DNA of 64,000 nt from Cycas panzhihuaensis (taxonomy: Eukaryota > Cycadophyta): NCBI GenBank assembly GCA_023213395.1, contig CM041465.1, forward strand, positions 166,477,741-166,541,740, in the 5' to 3' direction. The notes beneath the pieces were generated by a model, which was not told the DNA's origin, ran no database searches, and was given only the letters and a program-made list of their open reading frames with translations. Made by a program: the position numbers and the translations under genes. Shown in pieces: positions 45,871 to 58,380 of the stretch. Positions within the stretch are counted from its first letter, which is position 1, and the number at the start of each line of letters is the position of its first letter.

Positions 45871-46090
45871 TGTTGGAATATTAATTCACATTTGTTTTGT
45901 CCCATATGCAAGTGGGTCATACTCTCTCCATCATGATATGTATTATAAATACATAGCATTGTGTATCATATTGAATATGTTGTAATGATGTTTTATTAAT
46001 ACAATGGAGGTACCTTAAGGGTATTGTTTGATCTTGTGTAGGTGTTCTATTCTATTTGCCAATATCTTATTGTAGGTCTATTTTCTAATA
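45871..46090 (+). repeat. 3' LTR of gag-only element
   Basis: 220 bp, partner of 43011-43230. Its last bases TTTTCTAATA show two C-to-T changes against TTTTCCAACA. ACTAA follows at 46091-46095. Confidence 0.95.
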
Positions 46091-46095
46091 ACTAA

Positions 46096-46163
46096 TGCTA
46101 ACAATATACCCTAAGGTCACTTAATTAATCTACATAAATGACCTTAATACATTAACTCTTTTA
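46096..46163 (-). repeat. Copia B 3' LTR, inner part
   Basis: Completes the LTR begun at 42767, ending CTCTTTTA where copia A has CTCTTTCA. A polypurine tract (minus strand) lies at 46175-46164. Confidence 0.9.
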
Positions 46164-46619
46164 CTCCCCCCCTTAATGGTGGAAGGTCATTTCGACAAAA
46201 TCTATTCTATGAGGTCTTCATTTGAGGCTCATTATTACATTAAAATTCTAAATGACACTTTTATGGAAAAACCCTCATAGGAAATAAATACCCACAGACT
46301 TTCTAAGATCTATAGCCCCTTTTATAAATCAAAATGGCTAAGGTGGCTCTTGATATAGCCTGATAGCCAAGAAACTTAAATATACAACTTAATTCACTGA
46401 GTCTCTATATATCATTTGGTCATCATCTATGCCCTTTCAGGTTTTCACAAGTTTCAATTTTCTAAAACTAGTACAACCCTTATCCTTCCATGCCCACATG
46501 GAGTTTTCACAATTAGGATAGTGCAGAGACTTACTTTTATTCTTCCATGGCCATAAGGGGTTTTCATGAAGAAAATAGAGTATGTTGATCACACCGCCAT
46601 CTTCTTTCATTAGTCGAAG

Positions 46620-48160
46620 ATAGAGCCCCTAGGGCTAAGCTATATTTAGAACTATTCAAATTTTTCTCATTTGCAGTAGTTTGGTGAAGATATCAGCCAC
46701 TTACTGTACTGTGGAGTAATATTTTAATTAAATTATATCATCACAAACTAGTTCTCTAATCTTGTAGACTTTCATACTTATATGTTTAGTATGATTATGA
46801 AATACAAGATTTTTTTCCATATGGATTGTTGATTAATTATCCACACAAAGGCTAGTAGGACTTGTTTGGGTGATATTCAATATTTCTAATAATTTTCTAA
46901 GTTATATCACCTCCTTACTAATCTTAGAAGCGGTAATGTATTTAGCTTTGGTAGTTGAATTAGTAATTATCTTATGTTATTTAGATCTCCATGATATTAG
47001 TGATGTTCTAAGAAATATTACACACTTAGATGTAGATCTTATTATATCTTTATCTCCTATAAAGTCTAAGTTTGTGTATATAAAAAGCTTAATTTCATTA
47101 TTAGGTTCATACAACAAATTGAATTTATTGGTTGTCTTTAAGTATTTTAACACTTGAACTATAGCATGCCAGTGATTCTGCTTAGGATTTGTCATAAATC
47201 ATGTAAGAATACTGATAAAGTGTGCGCTATCTGGCCTTGTATTGGTAGTGTAGCTGAAACTACCTATAGGTTTCCTATAAAGTGTTGCATCTACCTCCTT
47301 AGTGCCACCATCAACTAAGAGTTTGGTATTAAGGTCCATAAGTATAGCCACTAGTCAAGTATCTTTTAACTAAAACTTGGTTAGAAGATCGCTGATGTAT
47401 TTTTCTTAGGAGAGGAAAATTTTTTCATTATTTTGTGTTACTTTAATTCCTAAGTAATATTTCATCGATTTGAAGTCAAACAATTTAAATGTTTTACCAA
47501 GGTCCTTTTTCAGTTAGATTATTGCCTATTCACTATTACTTATTACTAGCATGTCATCCACAAAGATTATGAGATAAGTGACTTTATCTTTTTGCCACTT
47601 GATAAATAATGTTGCATCAATATCTTGGTAGTCACAAACCTCATATCCAAGCTACCTCATTCTTTTAGATAACTTGGCAAACCAAGCACAAGGGGCTTGT
47701 TTAAGGCTGTACAAGGACTTTCTAAGCATGTAAACCTTATGCTCTTGATCTTCGATCTCATATCCTTCTGGCTAAACCACATAAATTTCTTCTTCAAGAT
47801 CCCCATTAAGAAACACAGTCTTAATATTAAGTTGATAATTTTTCTAACCCTGTTGATTAACTAAAGCCATAAGAGTTCTAATTATAAGCCACTTAGTTAT
47901 AGGTGTAAAGACTTCAGTGTAGTTGATACCTTCTCTTTATATAAATCCTTTAGCTGCCAACCTCGCCTTGTGTTTTCTAAGAGTGTCATCTGATCTATAT
48001 TTATTTTTTAACACTCATTTCTTTTGAACTACCTTTCTACCAAGTGGTAGATCAATGAGCTCTCATGTACCATTTTTTATAAGATATTGGTATTCTTCAT
48101 TCATTATATTTCCCCAAATTGTATGTTTCATAGCTTCTTAGTATGAGAGGGGATCTTCAT
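46620..48160 (-). pseudogene. Copia B reverse transcriptase and RNase H
   Basis: Collinear with copia A 6768-9010 but more decayed and without the solo LTR. RNase H near 47195-46980 (VLKYLKTTNKFNLLYEP, LFIYTNLDFIGDKD). The RT catalytic region is near 47560-47520 and the N-terminal RT at 48150-47800. Useful as the empty-site reference for the solo LTR in copia A. Confidence 0.88.
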
Positions 48161-49640
48161 TAAGAGTAAGATGCAATTTTAGTGGTTCAAGCTTAGTATA
48201 TAATGATTCCTATATCCTTTCACTATGGGCACTTTGAGTGTTAGTTTTTCCCACCTCATTTGGTCATATATCCTTGTTGAGCTGGCAGGCTTCATGAGAT
48301 CTTCAAGTTAGGAATGAAGTCCTCATTTTCTCAACTTCTTGGTTCTCATCTTGTTCATTAAAGTGATCATTTTGTAAGGAGGGTATTGATGCACATGGAG
48401 AATATGGTCCTTCTACCACTATTTTACCTTTATCAACTGAAGGTGGAGAGGATGATTCTTCTGTAATGGCTTTTCCTTTGTTAAATCTGTTATTTTCAAA
48501 GGATGGTGTTGGATATGCACTCATCGATTTAGAGTCACATTTTATATTCTTTGAGGCTCTATTATCAACTTCCAATATTTAGAGTAGTTTATGTATATCC
48601 CCCTCCTCCCCAAAATTTTAGAATCTGAACATCATACTTGATAACATCATTGTAGCAGCATGAGGGTATTTTGGAATCTAGTCTAAGCAACTAATCTTCT
48701 ATCTCCATAAAAATGACATCTTTAGTAATGATAATTTTTTGTTGTGAAGGTATTAAAACCTTACATATAGGATATCTGAGAAAGATACCTTTAAGTACCC
48801 TTAGCTGGAGTTTATTTTGATCTTCATCCAAAATGTGGGCATAACATGTAGAGCCAAAAATTATAAAGTAATGAATAATGGTGGTTTGTCTTGACCACTT
48901 TTCATTATGTGATTATCCTTCCTTTGATGGGCTAATAGCATTGATGTAATAAACAACTATCTATATGGCTTTGACCCATAGGTAGGTAGACACATTTTTG
49001 TATACCAACATAGCTCGAGCCATGTTCATGATTGTCCTATTCATACACTTAACAACTCTATTTTGTTGTGAAGTACCTACTACTACTATTTGATGTTTGA
49101 TATCATTGTCTTGAAGGTATCTTTCAAACTTATGTGAGGTATATTTGTCACTATTATCAGTTCAAAGACATTTGAGTTGATAATATAACTCTTTTTTAGT
49201 ACAGACTTTGAATTCTTTAAATACATGGAAGGCTTTATCTTTCTTATGTAGGAAAGCTACCCATACTTTCCTAGTAAAATCATCAAGGAAAGATATGTAA
49301 TATAACTTGCCCTTCAGTAAAGGAATGGGCATTAGTTTGCATAGATTAAAGTGTACCAATTATAATAGATGGCTTGATTTCCACTGACTTTTAGGAAAGG
49401 ATTGTCGATAAGATTTAGCAATAATACAAGCTTCACATTTCAAGGGTTTGGAGGAAAATTTTAGAAGACTTAGAAGAGTCTTATAAAGATCTCTAAGTCT
49501 ATCAATGTAAATATAGCCCATGTGAGCATGCCAATGAGCTTATAATAACAATGTTAGGTGGGTCATGATGTTGTTAAATATAAATTCTTCATTAGCACAA
49601 GGGCTTTGGGCATAATGGGCTTTAGAAAATGGAGAGTCAT
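48161..49640 (-). pseudogene. Copia B integrase and linker
   Basis: Minus strand. Linker 48575-48303 (AITEESSSPPSVDKGK), integrase core piece 49359-49162 (LKGKLYYISFLDDFTRKVWV, the expected 'Y---F-DD-(S/T)RK-W' block with its Asp pair). Matches copia A 9011-10299. Confidence 0.88.
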
Positions 49641-51245
49641 TTAGTCGAAAGAGTTTTCTAATGAGATGTCTAATCAATACCACTCAATTAGTTGGAGGGT
49701 GAATGACATTGAGAGTTTGGTCATTTGTGGTTACACTTAGATTAAATCCATGAGAAATAGGTGTGGATAAGGAGAGAAAATTTTATTTAAAATTAGATAT
49801 GTATAGGACATCAAGCAATATGAAATCTTTTAAGCCTAGGAGTTTTAGGTGAATGTTACTAATTTCTTCAATAGCCTGTTATGATTTATCAACTATATGA
49901 ATAACTTCTTGAATATTTAAGTCAAATATTTGATATAGACTACAATTACACATCATATGTTTAAGTTACTCATGTATCTATGATCCACTATCCATCGATT
50001 AAAACAACACTATTTGTAATTCTAATAAGGCTCAGCATTGGTGAAAGGAATTCGCAAGTAATATATCCACATCAAGCTTTAAAGTATTATGTGGTTAGTC
50101 AATGGTATTTGATATTGAAGATCCCTCAATTCTTTGAAACTTTATTTGTATAAAACCTACACCACTAAATGATTTTTCACAAGTTTCTTCAATATTGTGA
50201 GCTCCATGTTTTAATTGGAGCTTGGCTAACTTATAAGTGGCAGTTCTATAGTCTTTTGCAAAGTGTCATTTATGGTTACATTGATCACGCATAATAGTTT
50301 GATTACTAGTCCTTAAAGGGGTACTAATTTATCCTGATTATCTTATTTTTTGTTGAGGTAGCCCTTGGATTTGAGACTATTGAGACTGTGACTAAGGGTT
50401 TGGTTAACCTTGTGGATAATTTCTCATGTTTCTTCCTCTTCCTCTTGCTTGGTTGTTTCCTTTGCCATGAGAAGGACCTTAATTCTTTATGTAATGAGCT
50501 TCTTCTTCCACCTTAAAGGCTGCATCTAGAAGAGAGTATGAGGCTACAAAGTTGGTATCAAAGGTCTTGTTAAATTCTATAAACTTCTCGGTAAGTACTT
50601 CGAAGTTTCGTGTCTTCAATGTTCTACTAGATTAAAGACTTCCAAGCAAATTTTTATAATCAGGGACATGTAGATATGATTAGATAAAGAATACCTAAGT
50701 GATGCATTGGGTCTTAAAATCTTTGTTAATTACTTATTTTATTGGCCAAAGGAGATTCATTGTCTCATGAGTTTATCCCTTCTACATTTTTAATTTGTAC
50801 ATTTTTAGAACAAGATGAACAAATTCTAAACCTTACTTAGTATCAAAGTTCTTCTTGAGAACTTTAAGGACCTTGAAAGCTATATCATGTTGTTCTTTGT
50901 TAATCAAGTTATGTAAGGAGTGATCAGTAACTAACAAAATTCCTACACAAATATTTTCATCATTTATCTCCTATTGTAGTTTGGTTGTAGCATTTGTAGG
51001 AGCTATTGAAGTGGTTCCACTAGAAGCAGGTATTGTAGCTATTGTAGGTATGATGATGTAGGTTGTAAGTGGGATCTCTAAAGGCCTTCATACTTTATAG
51101 TATTTTTAACTTCATTATAATATAAATCCTAATTTTTTTTACCTTTCAATATATAGTTAATGTTCTACTTGAATTAAGATGGTATGGTGATGATGAAGAA
51201 GTAGAAGAGATAATAGAAGTATGCACCACTGACATGTATGGCTAG
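49641..51245 (-). pseudogene. Copia B gag and protease (single copy)
   Basis: Decayed minus-strand gag and protease, homologous to each of the two units in copia A, present once. Stops throughout; the order of gag, basic linker, zinc knuckle and protease is still traceable by alignment. Confidence 0.85.
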
Positions 51246-53104
51246 TACACTTAGTGTAGTAGGAATGTAGAAATGAATACTATGATGAGGAGGCAAGTAA
51301 TAATTAAGTATTTTTCAATAAATATGAAGAATCAGACCTAATGTAGAGTTGGCAAAGAGTAATTATGTGGCATATCACTAACCTCTAACTTATATCCAAA
51401 TGTTGGTAAGGTTTCGATGCCTAAGGCTTCTAGTATATGATTAGGCCCTTCACCTATGATGCTCGCACCTATACTTGATAATAAAATCCAAGTTATAGTG
51501 GATCCTATGTATTCCCAGTCCTCACCTAATTCACCAGTGAGCAGCTATATACCTCTTCTGAAGAGTTAAATAATACGTATGTATCCCACGACTATGACAA
51601 ATATTGGACCAAGTTAATTTTAATCTTGCATTAAGGTTTTAGTTATCTCAACTAGTTATCAGGATAATTCCTAAAGGGAGCCTATAAATATAGCTAACCT
51701 ATCATTCTACTAATATTCCAGTTAAGACTAGACCTAGTACGAAACTCACACCTCCCTTAAGACCTAGACTTTGTCCAATTGTGGTCTATTTCAACTAAGG
51801 TGAGTGTGCACACAAGTCAAGAACTAGCAGTATAAGTCAAATATAATGGGTTCATTTTAGGGAATATACAAATATATTTATGTTTATTTTGCTAAAATAA
51901 ATTTCTAATGTATTGATGCTTGCTTTTAAACATCCTTTATATTGATTTTGTCTATCAATATGTATACATGTGAACAAACATGTAAAGATGCTAAGTATAA
52001 ACATCAGATTTTTCTATGATCTAGGTGTTTTATTATTATAATGAGTTTTTTCTTACTTTGGCCATTTGAAAAACCTCTTCTCTTTTATTAAGAAAAGGGA
52101 AAAATCAAAAAACTTGAAAATTTATTTCTAAACTTTAATTTTGACCAAAAGAGTAAGTATTAAGAAAAGTGAGAAGAATATGAATCTTTTGTTAAAAACT
52201 TCTATATGGCCATGCAGCCATACAAAATGGCCAAAACATTTTGGATGAAAACTTCACTCTCCCAGATGATAGATCTCACTTTGGTGAGTCAAAAAGTCTT
52301 TGAGCAAAACTTTTAAAAATAAACAAAAATAGCCTGAAACTCGTTGAAACTCCTATGAGACTTTCTTTCGTAGAAATATGAATTTTGAAGAAATCTCTCT
52401 CTCTCTCTCTCTAGTACATTAAATCTAACAAAACTTGATTTATTAGATTTCTTAAGTCTAGATCTACTAAATTCCTTAAGAAATTTTTACATGCATTGAA
52501 AGTTTTAAGAAAATTTCTCAAAAAGCAGTCAGATTAAGACCATCTAAACTTCTATTTTTTTAGGCCGATCAAAGTAGAATTTGTAGATGGTATAGAAGAC
52601 AAAAATATTTTTCTTGCTTGGATGTCCCTCCTTATAAATTTTTAGCAAAAATATATGACTTTTAATTTTTACCTATCGTAGAGCTAAATAGCCTTTCTCC
52701 TGAATGGTTTAGGCTTATTTCTACCACCTATAAAGAGCTAAAAATTTTTCCTATAACTTTAAAATATAGATTTTATAACTAAGAATTGATTTATGATGAA
52801 AAATTAATAGAATTTCTCTTAATAAAATTTAAAATTAACTATAAAATTTAATAAAAAGTTAATTTTTTTAAGGAGTATAAAGCTAGGAAACCTTCTTCCA
52901 GCTAACTGTTTTAATCTCCAATGCACCTATAAATAAATAGAGGATACTAAAATATGTTGTAAATGAAATACAAGCTTTACATGATAAAAAAACTCTTAAA
53001 ATTTTAAAAATAATAAACATACTCTTAATATTTTATATTGAAGGTGAAGGAGAGGCAAAATGACTCCATGCAAGTGGAATGGAGTGAATAGATCCTCTTA
53101 TAGC
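51246..53104 (-). other. Copia B leader, non-coding
   Basis: About 1.86 kb between gag and primer site. Positions 51370-51840 match the copia A leader. A (CT)n run lies at 52393-52412. No coding frame supported. Confidence 0.6.
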
Positions 53105-53116
53105 TCTGATACCACA

Positions 53117-53429
53117 TGAAAGAATGATGGATATAGGGAGTAAATTACTCATATATATATAATGGAAATGGAGAATTAAGAAGAGATGAAAACAAGATAT
53201 GAGAGTAAAGCTTAAATGAAAGAATGAATAATGACTCATTCCTTGAGATTTCATCTTTTATTATTAAGGGTGAGCATTAGGGTTAGGATTGTTTTGCCTA
53301 ATAATATAAACTCAAAATTACATCTAAATATATATAAAGTGCATTTCATAAAAAGACTAATACTAACAATATATCCTAAGGTCACTTAATTAATCTACAC
53401 AAATAACCTTAATACATTAACCTTTTTCA
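53117..53429 (-). repeat. Copia B 5' LTR
   Basis: 313 bp, TG...CA; the primer binding site TGGTATCAGA (minus strand) lies at 53114-53105. Differs from its partner at many positions, clearly more than the two copia A LTRs differ from each other. Confidence 0.93.
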
Positions 53430-54180
53430 TAGGTTGTTTACTTCTTCAAAAGGAGTTTGTACCTAAAAAACTTAGGTATAATATAATCTAAACTCTTTAG
53501 TATTATTATTATATCTAGTTTATCTCACATTTAAAGTATTCAACACTATGATATCTTCTTTAGAGTGCTTATTCCTAAGAGGCTAGAAAAATAATTTAGA
53601 GCACCTATCTCTATCTTTGATCTAATATATCCTGACTTACACTTGAGCTCCTTTGCCCTTTATAATGTTTGCCACCTTATTTTATTAGGATAACGAAGCT
53701 ACTTGCTTCTAAATATTCTCATCACATGGATCAACATTAAGTAAATATCTAAGAAAAGTTAGTTTTTTTAGTAGCCTCTCTCTCACTTATTTTCTTGATA
53801 GGGGTTATTTACCTTCTATACCCTCTAAGGAAATGGGCTACCTTATTAATTACTTCTTCCCATAATATAATACGTTTAGTAGATCCCCTAGGGATGAGTT
53901 CTAATCCTTAAACTTATTTAATACTCTTAAGATGGATTTAAGAAGATGGATGTGAGAAATTAAGATTCAAGGATGATCTTAAATCTAATATTTTTCCCTC
54001 CTCCTAAGAAACAGTAAATTGAATGAGATAGTGGTTTGACATAAGCATATCACTAATGATAATGATTGATCTACTTCCTTTTAAAAGGATCTAAAATTAA
54101 TAGTCTTTAGAGATCACAACTCTATCCAATCTTTTTATAATCACTAGGAGAGCACAGGTAGATAAATAAAGATACAAAAT
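53430..54180 (-). pseudogene. LINE endonuclease C-terminus and connecting region
   Basis: Minus-strand continuation of the LINE cut at 42766. SNHYLIQFTV-EEGKNIRFK (about 54050-54000) corresponds to the 'SDH-P(I/L)' end of the L1 endonuclease followed by the 'FRFE--W' block. YFSSLLGISTLKK and LDYIIPKFFRYK (about 53600-53450) fit the stretch just before RT. Many stops. Confidence 0.6.
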
Positions 54181-54419
54181 ATGGTAAATTCCCAATAAAA
54201 TATATTAATGAGAATGAGATGATAAGAGTATATATGTAATAGTTATTTATCTTTCTCTAAAGATCTCTTCCCAAAATACATAACCTTTCTTTACTAATAA
54301 TTATTTAATTTAACTTATAAGTTGAGTCCATAATAAGTCCTCCCTCTCAAGATGGTTCATCCTTAAACATCATAATTAATAGCTCTGGAAACTATTCAAG
54401 GATGATTGTTGGCTCCTAT
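54181..54419. other. Unassigned AT-rich sequence
   Basis: About 240 bp between the LINE piece and gypsy F with nothing recognisable. Confidence 0.3.
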
Positions 54420-56010
54420 ATTACTTATTCCACTACTAATTACTTCCACTTAATGAGATGCTCCTAAATCGTATTGGTATGTAGTTGTTTATCATAGCCT
54501 TATAATATAGTTTGAGGAATAAGGATTACCTTTCCCTCATCATCTAGGAGTACAATCTTAATATGTATAAGAGTGAGTTCGCTAATCTTTTTACTCAAAA
54601 TGTTATATATTTATCCTAATTCTAGAAGTTTCAAGGTGTAAGGAATATTGCTAATATTTTATTTCACTTGATAAGGTCCATATAATCTAGGGCTCAATTT
54701 TTTCTTCTATATTCTTTTGAGTGATGCTTATTTTTAAGATTATAATCAAGCATAGATCTAGTCTCCTTTTATGAATTCCCATTCTATGTAATGCTTATCA
54801 GCCTATTGCTTCATCTAATTTAAGGCTCCTACTAAGTGCTTCTTCAAGATATAGATGATATTCTCAACATCTTATAAATATGTATATATCCTTAGCTACC
54901 TAATTTTTTTGTTGTGTAAGGTCATAACCATATAATATTCTAAAAGATAACATTTAGATGATTAAATAGAATGTTAAATTATACCATTTTTCTATGAGAT
55001 ATAACCATTTGACTAAGATGTTCTACTTATCTACCATATAATTCCTTAAATAACCTTCTAAGCATTTATTTATTACTTTCATCTTTACATCAATCTATAA
55101 GTAGCAGCTCTTGCTCATGGCTAATGTGGTTGTTATTTATTTAAACAACACTTGTTAAAAATGACTTAGGAAATTGGGATCTTTGTCACTTAGGATGACT
55201 TTCAAAAATCCATGAAAATAATGAAATTCTTTCATAAATACTTTGACTATCTGTGGGGACTTATATATAGATTGCATTGTTATAAAGTAAGAAAATTTAA
55301 TTAGAAGATCAATAACCATATAGATTATATCCTTGCCCTTTGATTTTGTTAAGTTGGTTATGAAGTCCATTCTAATACTTTCCCATTTATATTAGGAAAT
55401 GGGCAAAGGTTGTAGTAGTCCTAGTGATGTTATCTATTCATACTTGTTTTTTGATATATTGGGCATTCCTCTACGAATTTATGTACTTTTTTTATCTCTT
55501 TCTAATAAAATGCCCACTTGCTTTGAATATTTATCTTGAAGAATCTTATGTAGCTAGCCATTAGGACTAAATGCCCTTCTTCCATAATCTTATTATAAAA
55601 CTTAGAATTAGGCCACACAAAGATTCGGCCTTTATCTTATATGACATCATTCCTCCATTCAAACTTATCTTATTTGCCTTACTACATCTCTTCTATAAGC
55701 TACTAAAATTTTGTATTCTTGACATTTTTTACCTAAATGTCTTCTATCCAACTCAAAAATACCATGGAAATTGTATGGAGTTGAGTTTCCTTCTCCTTCT
55801 GAGATATGATATCTATGATTATATTTAACTTCTCCATATTATACATTATCTCAAATTGAATTCCTATAATATTTTTATCCATTTATATTATTTTACAAAT
55901 GGTCTTCTTTCTTTGATATGTATTACAAACTATTATACTCTATTTTAACTATGAATTTACTACCCAAAAGATACTATCAACATTTATGTAGTGAACTTAT
56001 TATGGCAAAC
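54420..56010 (-). pseudogene. Chromovirus-type gypsy F, RNase H end and integrase
   Basis: Minus strand. GRIFVWPNSKFYNKIMEEGH and KKVHKFVEECPIYQKT (about 55620-55450) form the tether and zinc finger. The core 55370-55155 has MDFITNLTKSKGKDIIYMVI, FMKEFHYFHGFLKVILSD (Asp present) and DPNFLSHF. Then VINKCLEGYLRNYM, ILYGYDLTQQ, PRFYGPYQVK-like text and LLDDEGKVILIPQ to about 54.42 kb, the chromovirus integrase C-terminus. The part upstream of 55.95 kb is missing, replaced by gypsy G, which probably inserted here. Confidence 0.8.
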
Positions 56011-56369
56011 TGTAAGCAACCTTGCTATAATCTTAACAATTAATAAAAACATAATTTACAAGGAAATCTCAAGAAATTTTAATGATCAGAAAAGAGAACT
56101 TATAATAATGGGCCTCTTTAAGGGGGCAACCTCTTAACTATTCAATGTCGTAACATTCTCCAATGCCTATTACAATAGTAGAACTACATATATGTAAGAC
56201 TACTAGAGTTACTTATCTTGCTTAACTCATGCATCTGAGATAATTATAATAAGAGAAAAATAAGAGACTAGTGGAGAGAGAAGAAGAAGATACATTATAA
56301 AAATAATAGAAGAAAGTAGATATAGTGCAATGAAGGTAGATACAATGTAAGGAGGTTAAGTACATAACA
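56011..56369 (-). repeat. Candidate 3' LTR of gypsy G
   Basis: On the minus strand begins TGTTATGTACTTAACC (56369) right after a purine-rich stretch and ends near GGTTGCTTACA (56011). Follows the chromodomain end of G at the expected place. No 5' partner in the window, so the edges are provisional. Confidence 0.5.
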
Positions 56370-56389
56370 AGTCCCTGCGTTAAAAAGCT

Positions 56390-57147
56390 TTACCCTCAAA
56401 GCTTAAGTAGTGTTGGATATTCTCAGATAAATTGCTCAGTCTCCCAAGTAGACTCTTCTCATGGTAGGTGCTTCTATTTGATGAGGTACTCCTTAATTTG
56501 CCAAGGATGTAAATGCTACACCCTTTCCTTAAGGACTTGTTTTGTTATCAACTATAGTTTTCCTTTCTCATCCAAGAGTAGAAGCTCAATTTGTGCCTAC
56601 ACTTTCTAGCCGATAAGCTTTTTTAGATAAGATACATGGAAAACATTATGGATTTTAGTAGTTTTCAATAAATCTAGGGCATAAGCCACCTCTTCCACAT
56701 GTTTGAGTACTCGATATGGCCCATAAAATTATGGCCTTAGCTTGTGCTTGGTATTCATTTTAAGTGACATCCTTTTATAAGGTTGTAGGTGAAAATAAAT
56801 CCAATCTCCTAGTTAGAATACCCACTTACTTCATTTCTTATCAATTTGCTACTTCATTCTATTTTGGACCAAATTGAGGTTATCTTGTAGTATTTGAAGT
56901 ACTGTAGCTTGTTATTATAGATGCTCCTTTACTACTTATACCTTGCAGGTCTCTAGGACATAGTTCTAGATGGGATGGTGGAGGATAACTACATAGTGCT
57001 TAAAATGGGATCATCCTAGTAAATATATGATAAGTTTTATTATACCACCATTTTGCTAGAGGGAGCCATCAATGACAATGATTTTACTTATCTGAGACAT
57101 AGTAACAAAGATATCCTTCTAAGCACTTATGCCTCTAAAGTTTAAAA
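56390..57147 (-). pseudogene. Gypsy G integrase C-terminus and chromodomain
   Basis: Minus strand: KCLEGYL, WLPLAKWWYNKTYHIFTRM, YPPPSHLELCPRDLQ (57100-56950), the end of the chromovirus integrase core. After a decayed stretch, KHLP-EESTWETEQFI and LLKL-G (56470-56400) match the chromodomain 'W------TWE' pattern. Chromodomains steer such elements to marked chromatin. Separated from the rest of the integrase by the insert 57153-58375. Confidence 0.8.
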
Positions 57148-57152
57148 CCCAA

Positions 57153-58375
57153 TTCTATTATGGATAAACTATGAGTTGGTTGACTCACATGGCATCTCTT
57201 ATTAAACTTTAAAGTTAGCCTCAAATGATGAAAAGCATTGTATCATGTTCTCACCTTAATGTCCAAGGGTGTAGTCATTGTTCATATTGAACTCCTCTTC
57301 TCTCTCTCTCTCTCTCTTTTTAACTACTTTCATTAGCTACATAAAAAATTGGACAAAAATATCCTAGTGACCTCAGATTTAGTAGCAGATCCATTTGTTG
57401 GACACCTATAAAGGCCTCCAAATTGAGGCTTAAACAACTAAAAAGTTTAAGCTTTTTCTTCATTTTTTGACAAGAGATTCTTGTCATTTGTAAGGTGATT
57501 AGGCCTGCAACTAGTGTTTAAATCAACTCAGTTTTCTTTTAAATAATAACTTTAAATTGTACTTCTTATGACTACAAATAACACACCTACATACTTAGAA
57601 AATAGGCCCACTTGTAGTAAAAAAATGAGTAAAAAAAGCACTAAAAACTTCTCATTTTTTTGCAACTTCAACTTCAAAATCTTTAAAAATAAACTTCATA
57701 ACAATCTTAAAATAACTTAAAAATATGCTTTAAAATAGCCTTTAATAGTAGCAAAATAACTTTATAATAGTATCCTAACAATCTCAAAATAGCCCCATGA
57801 AATTTTTTAAAATAGTGCTAAAAAATGGCCCCAAATATTTCATAAAATAGTAATGATAATAGCCCTTCAAAATATGCATAAAATGCAATAATAGATAGCC
57901 TCAAATATTTTTAAAAAATCCTTTAAATGGACAAAGATCAGATCACTAATTAGGCACAAAACAAGTTCCTCAAAATAGCTTAATAAGGGTCTAAAATTTT
58001 GGAAAAGTAAGCTCTAAAAAGTTACCCTTAAGGATTCAAGCCTTGGGCTTTAATACCATGTTAGAAAAATCATATGTTATGAATATAAAAGATGAAATAT
58101 ATGGTGAGTGAATGATAAAACAATGAATCACAAGAAAAATGAAGTATGTTCGAGTTAATACAAGAGATAAAAGAATGGCCAAACCTCAAATTAGAATGAA
58201 GAATAATGTACATACTTATAGTAGAACTCACCACTTATGAGAGAACCATCATTGGTCAATATTGTGACTTGGCATACATCTTTATGTGGCATACAACTTA
58301 AGAGATCTCAAATATAAAATATAAATAAATGAAGAGAGAGTGTGAATAGGGATAATTATATAATTGCGTATTACA
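57153..58375 (-). mobile_element. Small 1.2-kb LTR-like insert in gypsy G integrase
   Basis: Interrupts the integrase between the PQTNEQT block and KCLEGYL; the coding text resumes on both sides. CCCAA flanks it (57148-57152, 58376-58380), a candidate 5-bp duplication. At its right end is an LTR-like block (58059-58375, TG...CA) with an initiator-Met primer site just inside (minus strand TGGTATTAAAGC, 58058-58047). Internally AT-rich, with a (CT)n run at 57297-57318 and no coding frame. A left LTR was not recognised, so it is truncated or its left LTR is too decayed to see by eye. Confidence 0.65.
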
Positions 58376-58380
58376 CCCAA

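Larger units (their letters stand above)
43011..46090 (+). mobile_element. Gag-only LTR retrotransposon (TR-GAG type), nested in copia B LTR
   Basis: 3080 bp with two 220-bp LTRs (43011-43230, 45871-46090), both starting TGTTGGAATATTAAT, the left ending TTTTCCAACA. Flanked by perfect ACTAA repeats. A decayed initiator-Met primer site follows the left LTR (TGGTGTCAAAATGCC, 43231-43245) and a polypurine tract (AAGGAGGAG, 45862-45870) precedes the right LTR. Coding: one gag-like ORF only, with no protease, RT or integrase. I counted about 25 LTR differences in 220 bp (about 11%). It must have moved with enzymes of a related autonomous copia element. Confidence 0.95.
42767..53429 (-). mobile_element. 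Ty1/copia element B, minus strand, nested in LINE
   Basis: Same family as copia A, with an LTR at each end (42767-43010 plus 46096-46163; 53117-53429). LTR divergence is visibly higher than in A. Internal order on the minus strand: primer site 53114-53105, leader 53104-51250, single gag-protease 51245-49640, integrase 49640-48300, RT 48150-47200, RNase H 47195-46620, polypurine tract 46175-46164. No perfect target duplication: TAAGG (42762-42766) against TAGGT (53430-53434). LINE coding sequence resumes on both sides. Confidence 0.92.

Noticed and set aside
42762-53434. A perfect target duplication for copia B
   Set aside because: TAAGG and TAGGT match at only three of five positions; not claimed. 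The LINE text on both sides still supports nesting.
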